The position numbers were made by a program, and so were the translations under genes. A stretch of DNA of 64,000 bases from Paraburkholderia sabiae (GTDB lineage: Bacteria > Pseudomonadota > Gammaproteobacteria > Burkholderiales > Burkholderiaceae), in NCBI RefSeq assembly GCF_030412785.1, contig NZ_CP125295.1:992001-1056000 (forward strand). Direction: 5' to 3'. The notes under the pieces were generated by a model. The model had not been told where the DNA came from and did not search any database. It saw only the letters and a list, made by a program, of their open reading frames with translations. Of this stretch, positions 9,545 to 18,989 are shown one piece after another. Within the stretch, counting starts at the first letter, position 1. The number at the start of each line of letters is the position of its first letter.

Positions 9545-9896
9545 GGTCATTCGCGCCTGCCTGGCTGCTTCGGCTGCTGCGAGTTCCGCAGCGTCCGTCG
9601 TGCCGGCAGCCTCGTCGCGCCAGACGGCGCAAACGGGGCAGGCGTCAATGCCGATGCGCATGCGCGCGAGCCTGACGGCGTCGTTCAAGGCGCACTGGCC
9701 GATGCAACAAGGATCGGCTCTTACGCCATTGCGCTTACTGGTGCATGTTCTGGCGACTTCGCCCGTGCACTGGTCAGCGTATTCGTCAGCGCCCTGGTCA
9801 GCGCGTTCGTCAGGTTAAACAGCCACAGGGCACACAGGGCGCTTACCTGTGCGCTTCTGTGGCTTTTGTTTTGTCATCTATGGAAAAGGGGTTACC
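9545..9896 (+). other. Non-coding gap acpP-fabF with direct repeats and a hairpin
   Basis: No convincing protein is encoded here; the open frames present start inside acpP or run antisense and have no family motif. The notable structure is near the end: two 20-base near-identical direct repeats, 9770-9789 and 9794-9813 (period 24, two differences), immediately followed by the hairpin at 9821-9864. In most relatives acpP and fabF are close, so the gap length itself stands out. Confidence 0.6.
9821..9873 (+). terminator. Two-tier hairpin with T-rich tail upstream of fabF
   Basis: Outer stem 9821-9828 (AGCCACAG) with 9857-9864 (CTGTGGCT), inner stem 9833-9838 with 9846-9851, separated by a 4/5-base internal loop, then TTTTGTTTTG. 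It resembles a rho-independent terminator or attenuator. It ends only 23 bases before the fabF start, so it could reduce read-through from the high-level acpP transcript into fabF. Confidence 0.6.
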
Positions 9897-11135
9897 GTGA
9901 GCCGTCGTCGTGTTGTTGTTACAGGCCTGGGCCTTATTTCGCCTGTTGGCAATAATGTTGCCGACGGCTGGGCCAATCTGGTCGCCGGCAAGTCCGGCAT
10001 CGCCAACATCACGAAGTTCGATGCGTCGAACTTCTCCACGCGTTTTGCCGGTGAAGTGAAGGGCTTCAACATCGAAGACTACATCGCCGGCAAGGAAGCC
10101 CGCCACATGGATACGTTCATCCATTACGGCGTGGCGGCTGGCATTCAGGCGATGAAGGACAGCGGCCTTGAAGTCACCGAAGCGAACGCCGAACGCATTG
10201 GCGTGAACGTGGGTTCGGGCATCGGCGGCCTGCCGATGATCGAAGTCACGCAAACGGAACTGCTGAACCGCGGTCCGCGCCGTATCTCGCCGTTCTTCGT
10301 GCCCGCGTCGATCATCAACATGATCTCCGGCCACCTGTCGATCAAGTTTGGTCTCAAGGGTCCGAATCTGTCGATGGTGACGGCCTGTACGACGGGCCTG
10401 CACTGCATCGGCGAAGCTTCGCGGCTGATCGAGTACGGCGACTGTGACGTGATGATCGCGGGCGGCGCGGAGTCGACGGTTTCGCCGCTCGGCATCGGCG
10501 GCTTTGCGGCGGCGCGTGCGCTGTCGCAGCGTAACGACGATCCGTCGACGGCCAGCCGTCCGTGGGACAAGGACCGCGACGGCTTCGTGCTCGGTGAAGG
10601 CGCCGGCGTGATGGTGCTCGAAGAGTACGAGCACGCCAAGGCGCGCGGCGCGAAGATCTACGCGGAAGTCGGCGGCTACGGCATGAGCGGCGACGCGTAT
10701 CACATGACGGCCCCGCTGGAAGACGGCGACGGCGCACGCCGCTGCATGCTCGCGGCGCTGAAGAACGCGGGCGTGAACCCTGATTCGGTGAACTACCTGA
10801 ACGCGCACGGCACCTCGACGCCGCTCGGCGACCTCGCTGAAACCACGGGTATCAAGCGCGCATTCGGCGATCACTCGAAGAAGATCGTCGTGAACTCGAC
10901 GAAGTCGATGACGGGTCACCTGCTGGGTGGCGCGGGCGGTCTGGAGTCGGTGTTCACGGTGCTCGCCGTGCACAATCAGGTGTCGCCGCCGACCATCAAC
11001 ATCTTCAACCAGGATCCGGAATGCGATCTCGACTACTGCGCGAACACGGCGCGGGAGATGAAGATCGACGTCGCGCTGAAGAACTCGTTCGGGTTCGGCG
11101 GCACGAACGGCACGCTGGTTTTCAAGCGCGCCTGA
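9897..11135 (+). CDS. fabF: FabF, beta-ketoacyl-ACP synthase II
   Basis: 412 residues from a GTG start; the earlier in-frame ATG at 9849 would lie within the hairpin and add 16 residues foreign to the family. AAAGGGG at 9883-9889 is the likely ribosome-binding site. The active-site cysteine is C164 in [10 protein letters not shown]; the two histidines are in [11 protein letters not shown] and [10 protein letters not shown]. FabF elongates acyl-ACP and is important for temperature control of membrane composition. N-terminal [18 protein letters not shown] is typical. Confidence 0.97.
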   Translation: MSRRRVVVTGLGLISPVGNNVADGWANLVAGKSGIANITKFDASNFSTRFAGEVKGFNIEDYIAGKEARHMDTFIHYGVAAGIQAMKDSGLEVTEANAERIGVNVGSGIGGLPMIEVTQTELLNRGPRRISPFFVPASIINMISGHLSIKFGLKGPNLSMVTACTTGLHCIGEASRLIEYGDCDVMIAGGAESTVSPLGIGGFAAARALSQRNDDPSTASRPWDKDRDGFVLGEGAGVMVLEEYEHAKARGAKIYAEVGGYGMSGDAYHMTAPLEDGDGARRCMLAALKNAGVNPDSVNYLNAHGTSTPLGDLAETTGIKRAFGDHSKKIVVNSTKSMTGHLLGGAGGLESVFTVLAVHNQVSPPTINIFNQDPECDLDYCANTAREMKIDVALKNSFGFGGTNGTLVFKRA

Positions 11136-11139
11136 ACGC

Positions 11140-11625
11140 TTGACGGCGGCATCGTCGCTGCCGGCTGAGCCGGCTCAGTCTTCCGATTCCGCACTGAACG
11201 GCGGACCCTCGCAACGCATTGCGCTGCGGCGGTCCGCCGCGTTGCATCTGGCGACCGCGTTTTTCATCGTCGTGGCTATCACGGCTGTCTGCACGACCAT
11301 CGGAGCTCGCTTTGGGCTTGGTCGGGCGGCGCTGACGGGATTGGCCGTTCTCGGAATTCTGTTGCTGGCCGCGGTCCATCAAGGGCGCAATCAGCCCGGC
11401 GCCCTTAAAATCGGGCCGGAAGGACTGTCGATCTGGAACCGGGCGGGAATATTGCGCACTCAGGGCCGTATCGTTGGATGCAGCCAGTGGAGCGACAGCC
11501 TGCTGATGTTGTGGCTCGAGGACGACGAAGGCGCATTGCACCGGTTGCTGCTCGCGGCCGACATGCTCGAAAGCCGTGTTTTTCGCGAGCTTGCCGTGCT
11601 CGCCAGACGCGCGGCGCACGTCTGA
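11140..11625 (+). CDS. Small membrane protein, possibly YgfX-like
   Basis: 161 residues if the TTG at 11140 is the start; there is no ATG before the middle of the protein. After a polar N-terminus come two hydrophobic helices at about residues 38-58 and 63-80 joined by a short turn, then a soluble domain with SIWNRAGILR and QWSDSLLMLWLEDDEG. The two-helix hairpin plus small beta-rich tail, and the position just before an rpoE homologue, resemble YgfX (the membrane partner of SdhE), but I cannot confirm homology by eye. It starts 4 bases after the fabF stop. Confidence 0.6.
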   Translation: MTAASSLPAEPAQSSDSALNGGPSQRIALRRSAALHLATAFFIVVAITAVCTTIGARFGLGRAALTGLAVLGILLLAAVHQGRNQPGALKIGPEGLSIWNRAGILRTQGRIVGCSQWSDSLLMLWLEDDEGALHRLLLAADMLESRVFRELAVLARRAAHV

Positions 11626-11654
11626 GCGGGCCTCCCGGCGCGGCTGAACGCCTT

Positions 11655-11690
11655 GACTGTAAAGACTGTAACGGCTGTTACGCGCGTAAC
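11655..11690 (+). promoter_or_regulatory. Repeat and palindrome cluster before rpoE
   Basis: Two copies of GACTGTAA (11655-11662 and 11664-11671) are followed by a perfect 14-base palindrome, GTTACGCGCGTAAC (11677-11690). The cluster lies 67 bases before rpoE. It may be an operator or part of an autoregulated sigma-factor promoter; I could not fit a clear -35/-10 pair. Confidence 0.4.
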
Positions 11691-11757
11691 GTGCCGCGTT
11701 GAAGGGGACGCTACAATGGTGCCCCGCTACACGCGCAAAAGTTAACGGATTTATCAG

Positions 11758-12357
11758 GTGAGCGAAAAAGAAATAGATCAGGTGCTGGTTGAACGCGTCC
11801 AGAACGGCGACAAGGCCGCGTTCGAGCTTCTGGTCTCAAAGTACCACCGCAAGATCATCCGGCTGATCTCGCGCCTCGTGCGGGATCCTGCCGAGGTCGA
11901 GGACGTGGCCCAGGATGCCTTCATCAAGGCATACCGGGCGCTGCCCCAATTCCGCGGCGAGTCCGCGTTCTATACGTGGTTGTACCGGATTGCCGTCAAT
12001 ACGGCCAAGAATTACCTTGCGACCCAGGGCCGCCGAGCGCCCACTTCGACAGAAGCAGATGCTGAAGAAGCGGAAACTTTCTCGGATGCCGACCAACTAA
12101 GGGATATCAACACGCCCGAGTCGATGTTGATGAGCAAACAGATCGCTGAGACGGTCAATGCTGCGATGGCGGTTTTACCGGAAGAGCTGCGCACCGCCAT
12201 AACTCTTCGTGAAATTGAAGGTCTGAGCTACGAGGAAATCGCTGAAATGATGGGTTGCCCGATCGGCACCGTCAGATCAAGAATTTTCCGTGCTCGCGAG
12301 GCCATTGCGGCAAAATTGCGTCCGCTGCTTGACACGCCCGAGGGCAAGCGCTGGTGA
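11758..12357 (+). CDS. rpoE: RpoE/AlgU, extracytoplasmic-function sigma factor
   Basis: 199 residues from a GTG start. Region 2 contains the DPAEVEDVAQDAFIKAYRAL and FRGESAFYTWLYRIAVN segments; region 4 has EELRTAITLREIEGLSYEEI and the helix-turn-helix GCPIGTVRSRIFRAREAI. These match the RpoE/AlgU class that answers misfolded envelope protein stress. The order rpoE-rseA-rseB-mucD downstream supplies its anti-sigma factor, the periplasmic sensor and a periplasmic protease. An acidic linker joins regions 2 and 4. Confidence 0.95.
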   Translation: MSEKEIDQVLVERVQNGDKAAFELLVSKYHRKIIRLISRLVRDPAEVEDVAQDAFIKAYRALPQFRGESAFYTWLYRIAVNTAKNYLATQGRRAPTSTEADAEEAETFSDADQLRDINTPESMLMSKQIAETVNAAMAVLPEELRTAITLREIEGLSYEEIAEMMGCPIGTVRSRIFRAREAIAAKLRPLLDTPEGKRW

Positions 12358-12452
12358 GGCTGTAGAACAGCTGCCAGCCGGCCTCGCGGACAGCGGCGCA
12401 GTATCTGGGTTAAGTGGTGTCACTACGGGGTGTCTGAAAGATGGGGAGCATC

Positions 12453-13094
12453 ATGGGGTCGGTTTCGATGCCAATGCAAACAAATGCGCAAGCGAGCTCG
12501 CATGCCGAGCGTCTGTCTGCTTTTGTCGACGGCGAACTGCTCGACGGCGAGCATCCGAACACAATTCTGGCCGCGCTGGGTCATGAAGATCGCGCGGCAT
12601 GGTCGTGCTATCACCTGATCGGCGACGCGCTGCGTTCCGACGATCTGGCCGTCAGTCCGGCCACGAGCAGCGCCTTTCTGGCGGGCTTTTCGGCCCGCTT
12701 CGAGAGCGAGGCACATGTACTTGCACCGGCTGCCGTGCCCGCCACGCGCCGTCTGCTGGCGCTGCGCCGTCGCGTGATTCCGGCGTTCGCCGTGGCGGCC
12801 GCTGCCGCAACGCTGACGTGGATCGTGATGCCGCAGCTGTCGGGCGTGAATACGGGCGCGGGCGTCACGCAAGTCGCGTCGGTCGCGCCGCACACGGATT
12901 CGGTGCAGCGCGTGGCGATGGCTTCGATGCCTGCCGCGACCACGGCCCAGGCGGATGTGTCGGATGGCAACATCATCCGCGACGCGAGCCTCGATCAATA
13001 TCTGGAAGCGCATCAACAGTTCGGCCTGCAGCCTGTCGTTTCGGGCTCGATGCCGTTGCTCCGCGCGGCTTCTTTGACCACGCAGGGCCACTAG
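12453..13094 (+). CDS. rseA: RseA/MucA-type anti-sigma factor
   Basis: 213 residues from the ATG at 12453, which has GGGGAG just upstream; an in-frame ATG at 12441 is less well placed. The N-terminal domain (AERLSAFVDGELLDGEH, then AWSCYHLIGDALRSDDL) is the sigma-E-binding fold. One membrane helix lies at about residues 107-125 (FAVAAAAATLTWIVMP), then a periplasmic tail. Such proteins hold RpoE at the membrane until site-1/site-2 proteolysis releases it. The gene follows rpoE by 95 bases and is followed by rseB after 4 bases. Confidence 0.88.
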   Translation: MGSVSMPMQTNAQASSHAERLSAFVDGELLDGEHPNTILAALGHEDRAAWSCYHLIGDALRSDDLAVSPATSSAFLAGFSARFESEAHVLAPAAVPATRRLLALRRRVIPAFAVAAAAATLTWIVMPQLSGVNTGAGVTQVASVAPHTDSVQRVAMASMPAATTAQADVSDGNIIRDASLDQYLEAHQQFGLQPVVSGSMPLLRAASLTTQGH

Positions 13095-13098
13095 TCTG

Positions 13099-14139
13099 AT
13101 GCAGAGTCTGCGGTTGAAAAAAACGACTATCTGGGGGCGGCTGCCGGCATTTCTGTTCTGCGCAGCCGTGATGTTGTCCGCTACGTCGCGTACCTTCGCG
13201 CAAACCGACGACTCTGCCACCCGGCACAGCGCGGCGGAACTGCTGAACCGGATCCATCAGGCCGCGCAGCAGCAGAACTACGAGGGTGCCTTCGTCTATC
13301 AGCGCGGCAATTTCGTACAGTCCTCGCGCATTTCCCACTACGCAACGCGTAACGACGGCGAGTTCGAATCGCTGGAAAGCCTCGACGGCAAGCCGCGCAA
13401 GATGCTGCGTCATAACGACGAGCTCTATACGTTCGTGCCCGAGCGGCATTTATGCGTCGTCGAGAAACGGCAGAACAAGGACTCGTTTCCGGCCCTGTTA
13501 TCGGCGAGCGGCGAGCAGGTGCTGAGCGTCTACGAGCCGAAGATGCTGGGCACGGACCGCGTTGCGGGTGTCGATAGCCAGGTGATCGAGCTGGATCCGA
13601 AGGACGCGAACCGTTTTGCCTACAAACTCTGGGCCGACACGAAAACGGGACTGCTGCTGCGCGCGCAGACGCTCGACCCGAGCGGTCAGGTGCTCGAACA
13701 GATGTCGTTTTCGCAGATTCGCATCGGCGTGCCTGTCGACAAGGCCCCTATCGCGTCCGGCATCAAGAATACGTCCGGCTGGACCGTGGTGCGACCGCCC
13801 GTCGAGCCCGTCGATATGGAAGCGCAGGGCTGGCAACTGACGTCGCCTGTCGCCGGTTTCCACAAGATTCGCGAGTTGCGCCGGCCGATGGCGGCGCACG
13901 ACCCGTCCAATCCGCCTATTCCTGTCGACCAGATGGTGTTCTCCGACGGTCTTGCGGCAATATCGATCTTCGTGGAGCCGGTCGAAAAAAGCACCCGCAA
14001 GGAAGGAGCGGGAAGCAGCGGGGCGACGCACGTACTGGTCAAGCGGCGCGGGGATTTCTGGATCACCTTGCTCGGGGAAGTGCCTCAGACCACGTTGCAG
14101 CAATTCGCGGCTGCCATAGAATACAAGCCTTCCAGGTAA
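13099..14139 (+). CDS. rseB: RseB/MucB, periplasmic regulator of RseA
   Basis: 346 residues with a signal peptide (basic start, hydrophobic core at about 13-28, cleavage near TFAQ at 32-35). The mature part has SAAELLNRIHQAAQQQNYEG and YQRGNFVQSSRISHY, typical of the lipid/LPS-binding LolA-like domain, then the smaller C-terminal MucB domain. RseB shields RseA from cleavage until it senses displaced envelope components. It is in the expected operon position between rseA and mucD. Confidence 0.93.
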   Translation: MQSLRLKKTTIWGRLPAFLFCAAVMLSATSRTFAQTDDSATRHSAAELLNRIHQAAQQQNYEGAFVYQRGNFVQSSRISHYATRNDGEFESLESLDGKPRKMLRHNDELYTFVPERHLCVVEKRQNKDSFPALLSASGEQVLSVYEPKMLGTDRVAGVDSQVIELDPKDANRFAYKLWADTKTGLLLRAQTLDPSGQVLEQMSFSQIRIGVPVDKAPIASGIKNTSGWTVVRPPVEPVDMEAQGWQLTSPVAGFHKIRELRRPMAAHDPSNPPIPVDQMVFSDGLAAISIFVEPVEKSTRKEGAGSSGATHVLVKRRGDFWITLLGEVPQTTLQQFAAAIEYKPSR

Positions 14140-14158
14140 TCCTTCGGTTCGCTACGAC

Positions 14159-15667
14159 ATGACGATTCTCTCGGTGCGCAAATTCTTCGCGGCCGCAGTA
14201 CTGGTGGCTTGCCTGCCGCTTGCGCCGCACGCGGCGTCGGCGGCGCCTGCTGCCAATCTGCCCGATTTCACCGATCTGGTCGACAAGGTCGGGCCAGCCG
14301 TCGTCAACATCCGCACCACGGCGCGTGTGTCCAATAGCACGCGCGGCCTGCCGCCCGGCATGGACGATGGCGATATGTCGGAGTTTTTCAGGCGTTTCTT
14401 CGGCATTCCGATGCCTAATTCGCCCCAGTCGCCGCAATCGCCGGGCACGCCAAAATCGCCCCGCGGCGATAACAACGACCAGGATCAATCGCCCGACAAC
14501 GGCCCCGATACCGAGCAGAACAGCGGCGTCGGCTCGGGCTTCATCCTGTCGTCGGACGGCTACGTGATGACGAACGCTCACGTGATCGACGACGCGGACA
14601 CGATCTACGTCACGCTCACCGACAAGCGCGAGTTCAAGGCCAAGCTGATCGGCGTCGACGACCGCACCGACGTGGCCGTCGTCAAGATCAACGCAGCGAA
14701 CCTGCCCACAGTGCCGATCGGCGATTCGAACAAGGTACGCGTCGGCGAATGGGTCGTCGCGATCGGCTCGCCGTTCGGGCTCGAAAACACGGTGACGGCG
14801 GGCATCGTCAGCGCGAAGGGGCGCGACACGGGCGATTATCTGCCGTTCATCCAGACGGATGTGGCCGTGAATCCCGGCAACTCAGGCGGTCCGTTGATCA
14901 ACATGCAGGGCGAAGTGATCGGCATCAATTCGCAGATCTACAGCCGGACGGGCGGCTTCATGGGCATCTCGTTCGCGATTCCGATCGACGAAGCGATGCG
15001 TGTGGCCGATCAGCTGAAGACGACGGGCAAGGTGACGCGCGGCCGTATCGCCGTCGCGATCGGTGAAGTCACGAAGGACGTGGCCGATTCGCTCGGATTG
15101 CCGAAGGCACAGGGCGCGCTCGTCAGCAGCGTCGAGCCGGGCGGTCCCGCCGACAAGGCGGGCGTGCAGCCGGGCGACATCATCCTGAAGTTCAACGGAC
15201 ACAATGTCGACACCGCGACGGATCTGCCGCGCATGGTCGGTGACACAAAGCCGGGCACGAAGGCGACGATCACGCTGTGGCGCAAGGGCCAGACGCGCGA
15301 AGTGCCTGTGACGGTCGCCGAAATGCAGCCTGAGAAGACCGCGAAGGCCGACCAGAAGAAGGCGCCGACGCCGAAGCCGCGCGCGTCGAACGCGTTGGGC
15401 GTGGCCGTCAGCGATATCCCGGCCGATCAGATGAAGTCGCTCAAGCTGCACAACGGCGTACAGGTTGATGCCGTCGACGGTCCGGCGGCGCGCGTTGGGC
15501 TACAGCGCGGCGACATCATCCTGCGCGTCGGCGACACGGATATCACGAGCGCGAAGCAGTTCGAAGAGGTCACTTCACATCTCGACGCGTCGAAGATGGT
15601 CGCGCTGCTGGTCCGTCGCGGGGAAAACACGCAGTTCGTGCCCGTCCGGCCGCGCGCGTCGAAGTGA
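14159..15667 (+). CDS. mucD: MucD/DegP-type periplasmic serine protease
   Basis: 502 residues: signal peptide (to about residue 29), a Pro/Ser/Asp-rich loop at about 85-120, trypsin-like protease with the triad H141 (MTNAHV), D171 (DRTDVAVV) and S242 (NPGNSGGP), then two PDZ domains (about 290-380 and 410-495), separated by a Lys/Pro-rich linker. DegP/HtrA proteins act as protease and chaperone for damaged envelope proteins. It ends the rpoE-rseA-rseB unit and overlaps the next gene by 4 bases. Confidence 0.94.
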   Translation: MTILSVRKFFAAAVLVACLPLAPHAASAAPAANLPDFTDLVDKVGPAVVNIRTTARVSNSTRGLPPGMDDGDMSEFFRRFFGIPMPNSPQSPQSPGTPKSPRGDNNDQDQSPDNGPDTEQNSGVGSGFILSSDGYVMTNAHVIDDADTIYVTLTDKREFKAKLIGVDDRTDVAVVKINAANLPTVPIGDSNKVRVGEWVVAIGSPFGLENTVTAGIVSAKGRDTGDYLPFIQTDVAVNPGNSGGPLINMQGEVIGINSQIYSRTGGFMGISFAIPIDEAMRVADQLKTTGKVTRGRIAVAIGEVTKDVADSLGLPKAQGALVSSVEPGGPADKAGVQPGDIILKFNGHNVDTATDLPRMVGDTKPGTKATITLWRKGQTREVPVTVAEMQPEKTAKADQKKAPTPKPRASNALGVAVSDIPADQMKSLKLHNGVQVDAVDGPAARVGLQRGDIILRVGDTDITSAKQFEEVTSHLDASKMVALLVRRGENTQFVPVRPRASK

Positions 15668-15942
15668 CGGACGTCGTCAACGCGGTGGCATCGCTCACGC
15701 TCTACGGACGCGCGTGGTGCCACCTCTGCGACGACATGCGCGCCGCGCTCGAACCGCTGCTGGCTGAATTCGGCGTACGGCTCGAAGTGATCGACATCGA
15801 CACCGATCCTTCACTCGAAGCGCGCTACAACGACTGGGTGCCCGTGCTGACCTACGAAGGCGTCGAGCTGTGTCATTACCATCTCGACGAAACGCGTGTG
15901 CGGGCGGCGTTGACGGCGCAGTCCGAAACGCCGCCGCGCTGA
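15664..15942 (+). CDS. Glutaredoxin-like (DUF836) protein
   Basis: 92 residues from a GTG that overlaps the mucD stop (GTGA). The thioredoxin fold is shown by LTLYGRAWCHLCDDMRAAL with a CxxC (CHLC) pair near residues 19-22, VIDIDTDPSL in the second strand and VPVLTYEG with the conserved cis-proline. There is no signal peptide, so it should act in the cytoplasm. Substrate unknown. Tight coupling to a periplasmic protease is noteworthy but may only reflect operon packing before lepA. Confidence 0.85.
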   Translation: MTDVVNAVASLTLYGRAWCHLCDDMRAALEPLLAEFGVRLEVIDIDTDPSLEARYNDWVPVLTYEGVELCHYHLDETRVRAALTAQSETPPR

Positions 15943-16055
15943 CCCGGCAAGGCCGGAAACCGGTCATCAGATAGCACGAATGTCTCCCGCTACCTGGAAG
16001 TCGTGCCCGGCGACCCCCTTTTCGGCTAAAATAGATAAGTTTTTCACTTACTTAC

Positions 16056-16091
16056 AAGGCGTGCTCCGCAATCGTCCGAGCGCGCCTTTTT
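16056..16091 (+). terminator. Hairpin plus T run in the lepA leader
   Basis: An 11-bp stem (16056-16066 with 16078-16088, one G-T wobble) and an 11-base loop, followed by T5 (16087-16091). It ends 17 bases before the lepA ATG. It may end the mucD-operon transcript or act as an attenuator, since a TAAAAT -10-like element (16027-16032) lies just upstream. Confidence 0.6.
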
Positions 16092-16108
16092 CGCTTGATC
16101 GGCACTGA

Positions 16109-17902
16109 ATGGATCATATTCGTAACTTTTCGATCATTGCGCACATCGACCACGGCAAGTCGACGCTCGCCGATCGCATCATCCAGATTTGCGGCGGTCT
16201 GTCGGACCGCGAGATGGAAGCACAGGTGCTCGACTCGATGGATCTCGAGCGCGAGCGCGGCATCACCATCAAGGCTCAGACGGCGGCGCTGTCGTACCGC
16301 GCGCGCGACGGCAAGGTGTACAACCTGAACATGATCGACACGCCGGGGCACGTCGACTTCTCGTACGAAGTCAGCCGTTCGCTGTCCGCGTGCGAAGGCG
16401 CGCTGCTGGTCGTCGACGCGAGTCAGGGCGTCGAGGCGCAGACGGTCGCGAACTGCTACACGGCAATCGAACTGGGCGTCGAAGTGGTGCCCGTGCTCAA
16501 CAAGATCGACCTGCCGGCCGCCAACCCCGAAAACGCGATCGCTGAAATCGAAGACGTGATCGGCATCGACGCGACCGACGCCACGCCTTGCAGCGCGAAG
16601 ACGGGCTTGGGCGTCGAAGACGTGCTCGAATCGCTAATCGCGAAAGTGCCGCCGCCGAAGGGCAACGCGGACGCGCCACTGCAAGCACTGATCATCGACT
16701 CGTGGTTCGACAATTACGTCGGCGTCGTGATGCTGGTGCGCATCGTCAACGGCACGCTGCGTCCGAAGGACCGCATTCGCATGATGGCGACGGGCGCTGA
16801 GTATCCCGTGGAGCACGTCGGCGTGTTCACGCCGAAGTCGAAGAATCTGGAATCGCTGTCGGCTGGGCAAGTGGGTTTCATCATCGCGGGCATCAAGGAA
16901 CTGACGGCAGCCAAGGTCGGCGATACCGTCACGACTATCAAGAACGCCGCGCCGGAACCGCTGCCGGGCTTCAAGGAAGTGAAGCCGCAGGTGTTCGCGG
17001 GTCTCTATCCTGTCGAAGCGAACCAGTACGACGCACTGCGCGAATCGCTGGAAAAACTCAAGCTCAACGACGCCTCACTGATGTACGAACCAGAAGTGTC
17101 TCAGGCACTCGGTTTTGGCTTTCGCTGCGGCTTCCTGGGTCTGTTGCATATGGAGATCGTCCAGGAACGTCTCGAGCGCGAGTTCGACATGGACCTGATC
17201 ACCACCGCGCCGACCGTTGTCTACGAAGTCGTTCAACGCGACGGCACGACCATCATGGTCGAGAATCCGGCGAAGATGCCGGACCCGTCGAAGATCGAAG
17301 AAGTGCGCGAGCCGATCGTCACCGTGAATCTGTACATGCCGCAAGACTATGTCGGCGCGGTGATCACGCTGTGTACGCAAAAGCGCGGCTCGCAGATCAA
17401 CATGCAGTACCACGGCCGCCAGGTTCAGCTAACGTACGAAATCCCGATGGGCGAAATCGTGCTCGACTTCTTCGATCGTCTGAAGTCGGTATCGCGGGGC
17501 TATGCGTCGATGGATTACGAGTTCAAGGAATATCGCGCGTCGGACGTGGTGAAGGTCGACATGCTGATCAACGGCGACAAGGTCGACGCGCTGTCCGTCA
17601 TCGTCCACCGGTCGCAAAGCCAGTACCGCGGCCGCGAAGTGGCGGCGAAGATGCGCGAAATCATTCCGCGTCAGATGTACGACGTTGCGATCCAGGCGAC
17701 GATCGGTGCGCACATCATCGCGCGTGAGAACATCAAGGCGCTGCGTAAGAACGTTCTTGCCAAGTGTTATGGCGGCGACATCACGCGTAAGAAGAAGCTG
17801 TTGGAAAAGCAGAAAGAAGGTAAGAAGCGGATGAAGCAGGTCGGCTCTGTCGAGATTCCGCAAGAGGCTTTCCTCGCGATTCTGCGCGTCGAAGACAAAT
17901 AA
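16109..17902 (+). CDS. lepA: LepA/EF4, ribosome-associated GTPase
   Basis: 597 residues, the usual length. GTPase motifs are AHIDHGKST (G1), the RGITIK switch, DTPGH (G3) and NKIDL (G4). The C-terminal LepA-specific domain ends with [20 protein letters not shown], characteristic of EF4. LepA assists translation or ribosome assembly under stress. lepB follows after 19 bases, as in most proteobacteria. Confidence 0.98.
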   Translation: MDHIRNFSIIAHIDHGKSTLADRIIQICGGLSDREMEAQVLDSMDLERERGITIKAQTAALSYRARDGKVYNLNMIDTPGHVDFSYEVSRSLSACEGALLVVDASQGVEAQTVANCYTAIELGVEVVPVLNKIDLPAANPENAIAEIEDVIGIDATDATPCSAKTGLGVEDVLESLIAKVPPPKGNADAPLQALIIDSWFDNYVGVVMLVRIVNGTLRPKDRIRMMATGAEYPVEHVGVFTPKSKNLESLSAGQVGFIIAGIKELTAAKVGDTVTTIKNAAPEPLPGFKEVKPQVFAGLYPVEANQYDALRESLEKLKLNDASLMYEPEVSQALGFGFRCGFLGLLHMEIVQERLEREFDMDLITTAPTVVYEVVQRDGTTIMVENPAKMPDPSKIEEVREPIVTVNLYMPQDYVGAVITLCTQKRGSQINMQYHGRQVQLTYEIPMGEIVLDFFDRLKSVSRGYASMDYEFKEYRASDVVKVDMLINGDKVDALSVIVHRSQSQYRGREVAAKMREIIPRQMYDVAIQATIGAHIIARENIKALRKNVLAKCYGGDITRKKKLLEKQKEGKKRMKQVGSVEIPQEAFLAILRVEDK

Positions 17903-17921
17903 GACTAAGAACTGGAACCCT

Positions 17922-18815
17922 ATGAATTTTGCGCTGATTCTTTTTGTGCTCGTGATTCTCACGGGCGTGGCATGGGTCGCGGACAAACTGGTTTTCCTGC
18001 CGCAACGGCGCCGGGCGGCGGACGCAGCCGTCGCCGAGTTCGACAATCAGCAGGCACGCATCGGCGAGCGTTTCGCCGACGAGAATGCGCCCGCCACGCG
18101 CGCGCGTCTGCGTGACGACAAGCTGCGTCAGCCGTGGTGGCTCGAATACACGGCCAGCTTTTTCCCGGTGATTCTGGTCGTGTTCGTCGTGCGCTCGTTC
18201 GTGGTCGAGCCGTTCAAGATTCCGTCGGGTTCGATGGTGCCGACGCTGCTGGTCGGCGACTTCATCCTCGTCAACAAGTACGACTACGGCATCCGTTTGC
18301 CGATCACGAATACGAAGATCACGGAAGGCCGTCCGCTGCAGCGTGGCGACGTCGTCGTGTTCCGCTATCCGAAGGACGAATCGGTCGACTACATCAAGCG
18401 CGTGATCGGTCTGCCGGGCGATATCGTCTCGTACGAGGACAAGAAGCTGACGATCAACGGCAAGCCCGTACCCGAAACGCCGCTGCCTGATTACTTCGAT
18501 GAAGAACGCATCGGCTACGCGAAGCAGTTTGAAGAAGACATCGACGGCCGCAAGAATCGCATTCTCAATAATCCCGCTGTGCCGCCGTTCATCGTCGGCG
18601 CAGAAGACTATCCTTATCGCGATAACTGCAAGTACGACGCGCATGGCGTGACGTGCAAGGTGCCGCCGGGCAACTACTTCATGATGGGCGACAACCGCGA
18701 CAACAGCGCGGACAGCCGCTACTGGGGCTTTGCTCCCGACAAGAACGTCGTCGGTCGCGCGTTTTTCATCTGGATGAACTTCAGTAGTTTGAAGCGTATC
18801 GGCGGCTTCCAGTGA
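17922..18815 (+). CDS. lepB: LepB, signal peptidase I
   Basis: 297 residues. Two N-terminal membrane helices, at about 3-22 and 78-94, flank a basic cytoplasmic loop. The catalytic Ser-Lys dyad is S104 in IPSGSMVPTL and K159 in YIKRVIGLPGD. The C-terminal box GDNRDNSADSRYWG is conserved. LepB removes signal peptides from exported proteins; SppA, which clears them, is also in this window. Confidence 0.97.
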   Translation: MNFALILFVLVILTGVAWVADKLVFLPQRRRAADAAVAEFDNQQARIGERFADENAPATRARLRDDKLRQPWWLEYTASFFPVILVVFVVRSFVVEPFKIPSGSMVPTLLVGDFILVNKYDYGIRLPITNTKITEGRPLQRGDVVVFRYPKDESVDYIKRVIGLPGDIVSYEDKKLTINGKPVPETPLPDYFDEERIGYAKQFEEDIDGRKNRILNNPAVPPFIVGAEDYPYRDNCKYDAHGVTCKVPPGNYFMMGDNRDNSADSRYWGFAPDKNVVGRAFFIWMNFSSLKRIGGFQ

Positions 18816-18989
18816 TCGCCTTTCGCGCATCGACGAACGATGCGCACTGAACCCGCGCAACACGTCGCGCATTTGACGCGACGTGCTATCACGCTACTTT
18901 AAGAACGCGCGGTAACGTCGCTACAACACGCTTTTTCGGCGCCGGGGCCGCGTTTCCGCCCCGTGATGCGCCCGCGTTATACTCTGCAC

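Noticed and set aside
9239..9688. Minus-strand open frame with a CPVC pair
   Set aside because: Antisense to acpP and the gap; the cysteine pair is not in a recognisable fold.
9474..9818. Open frame starting inside acpP and running into the acpP-fabF gap
   Set aside because: Wrong frame for acpP, Ala/Ser-rich, no ribosome-binding site, and its C-terminus is made by the direct repeats.
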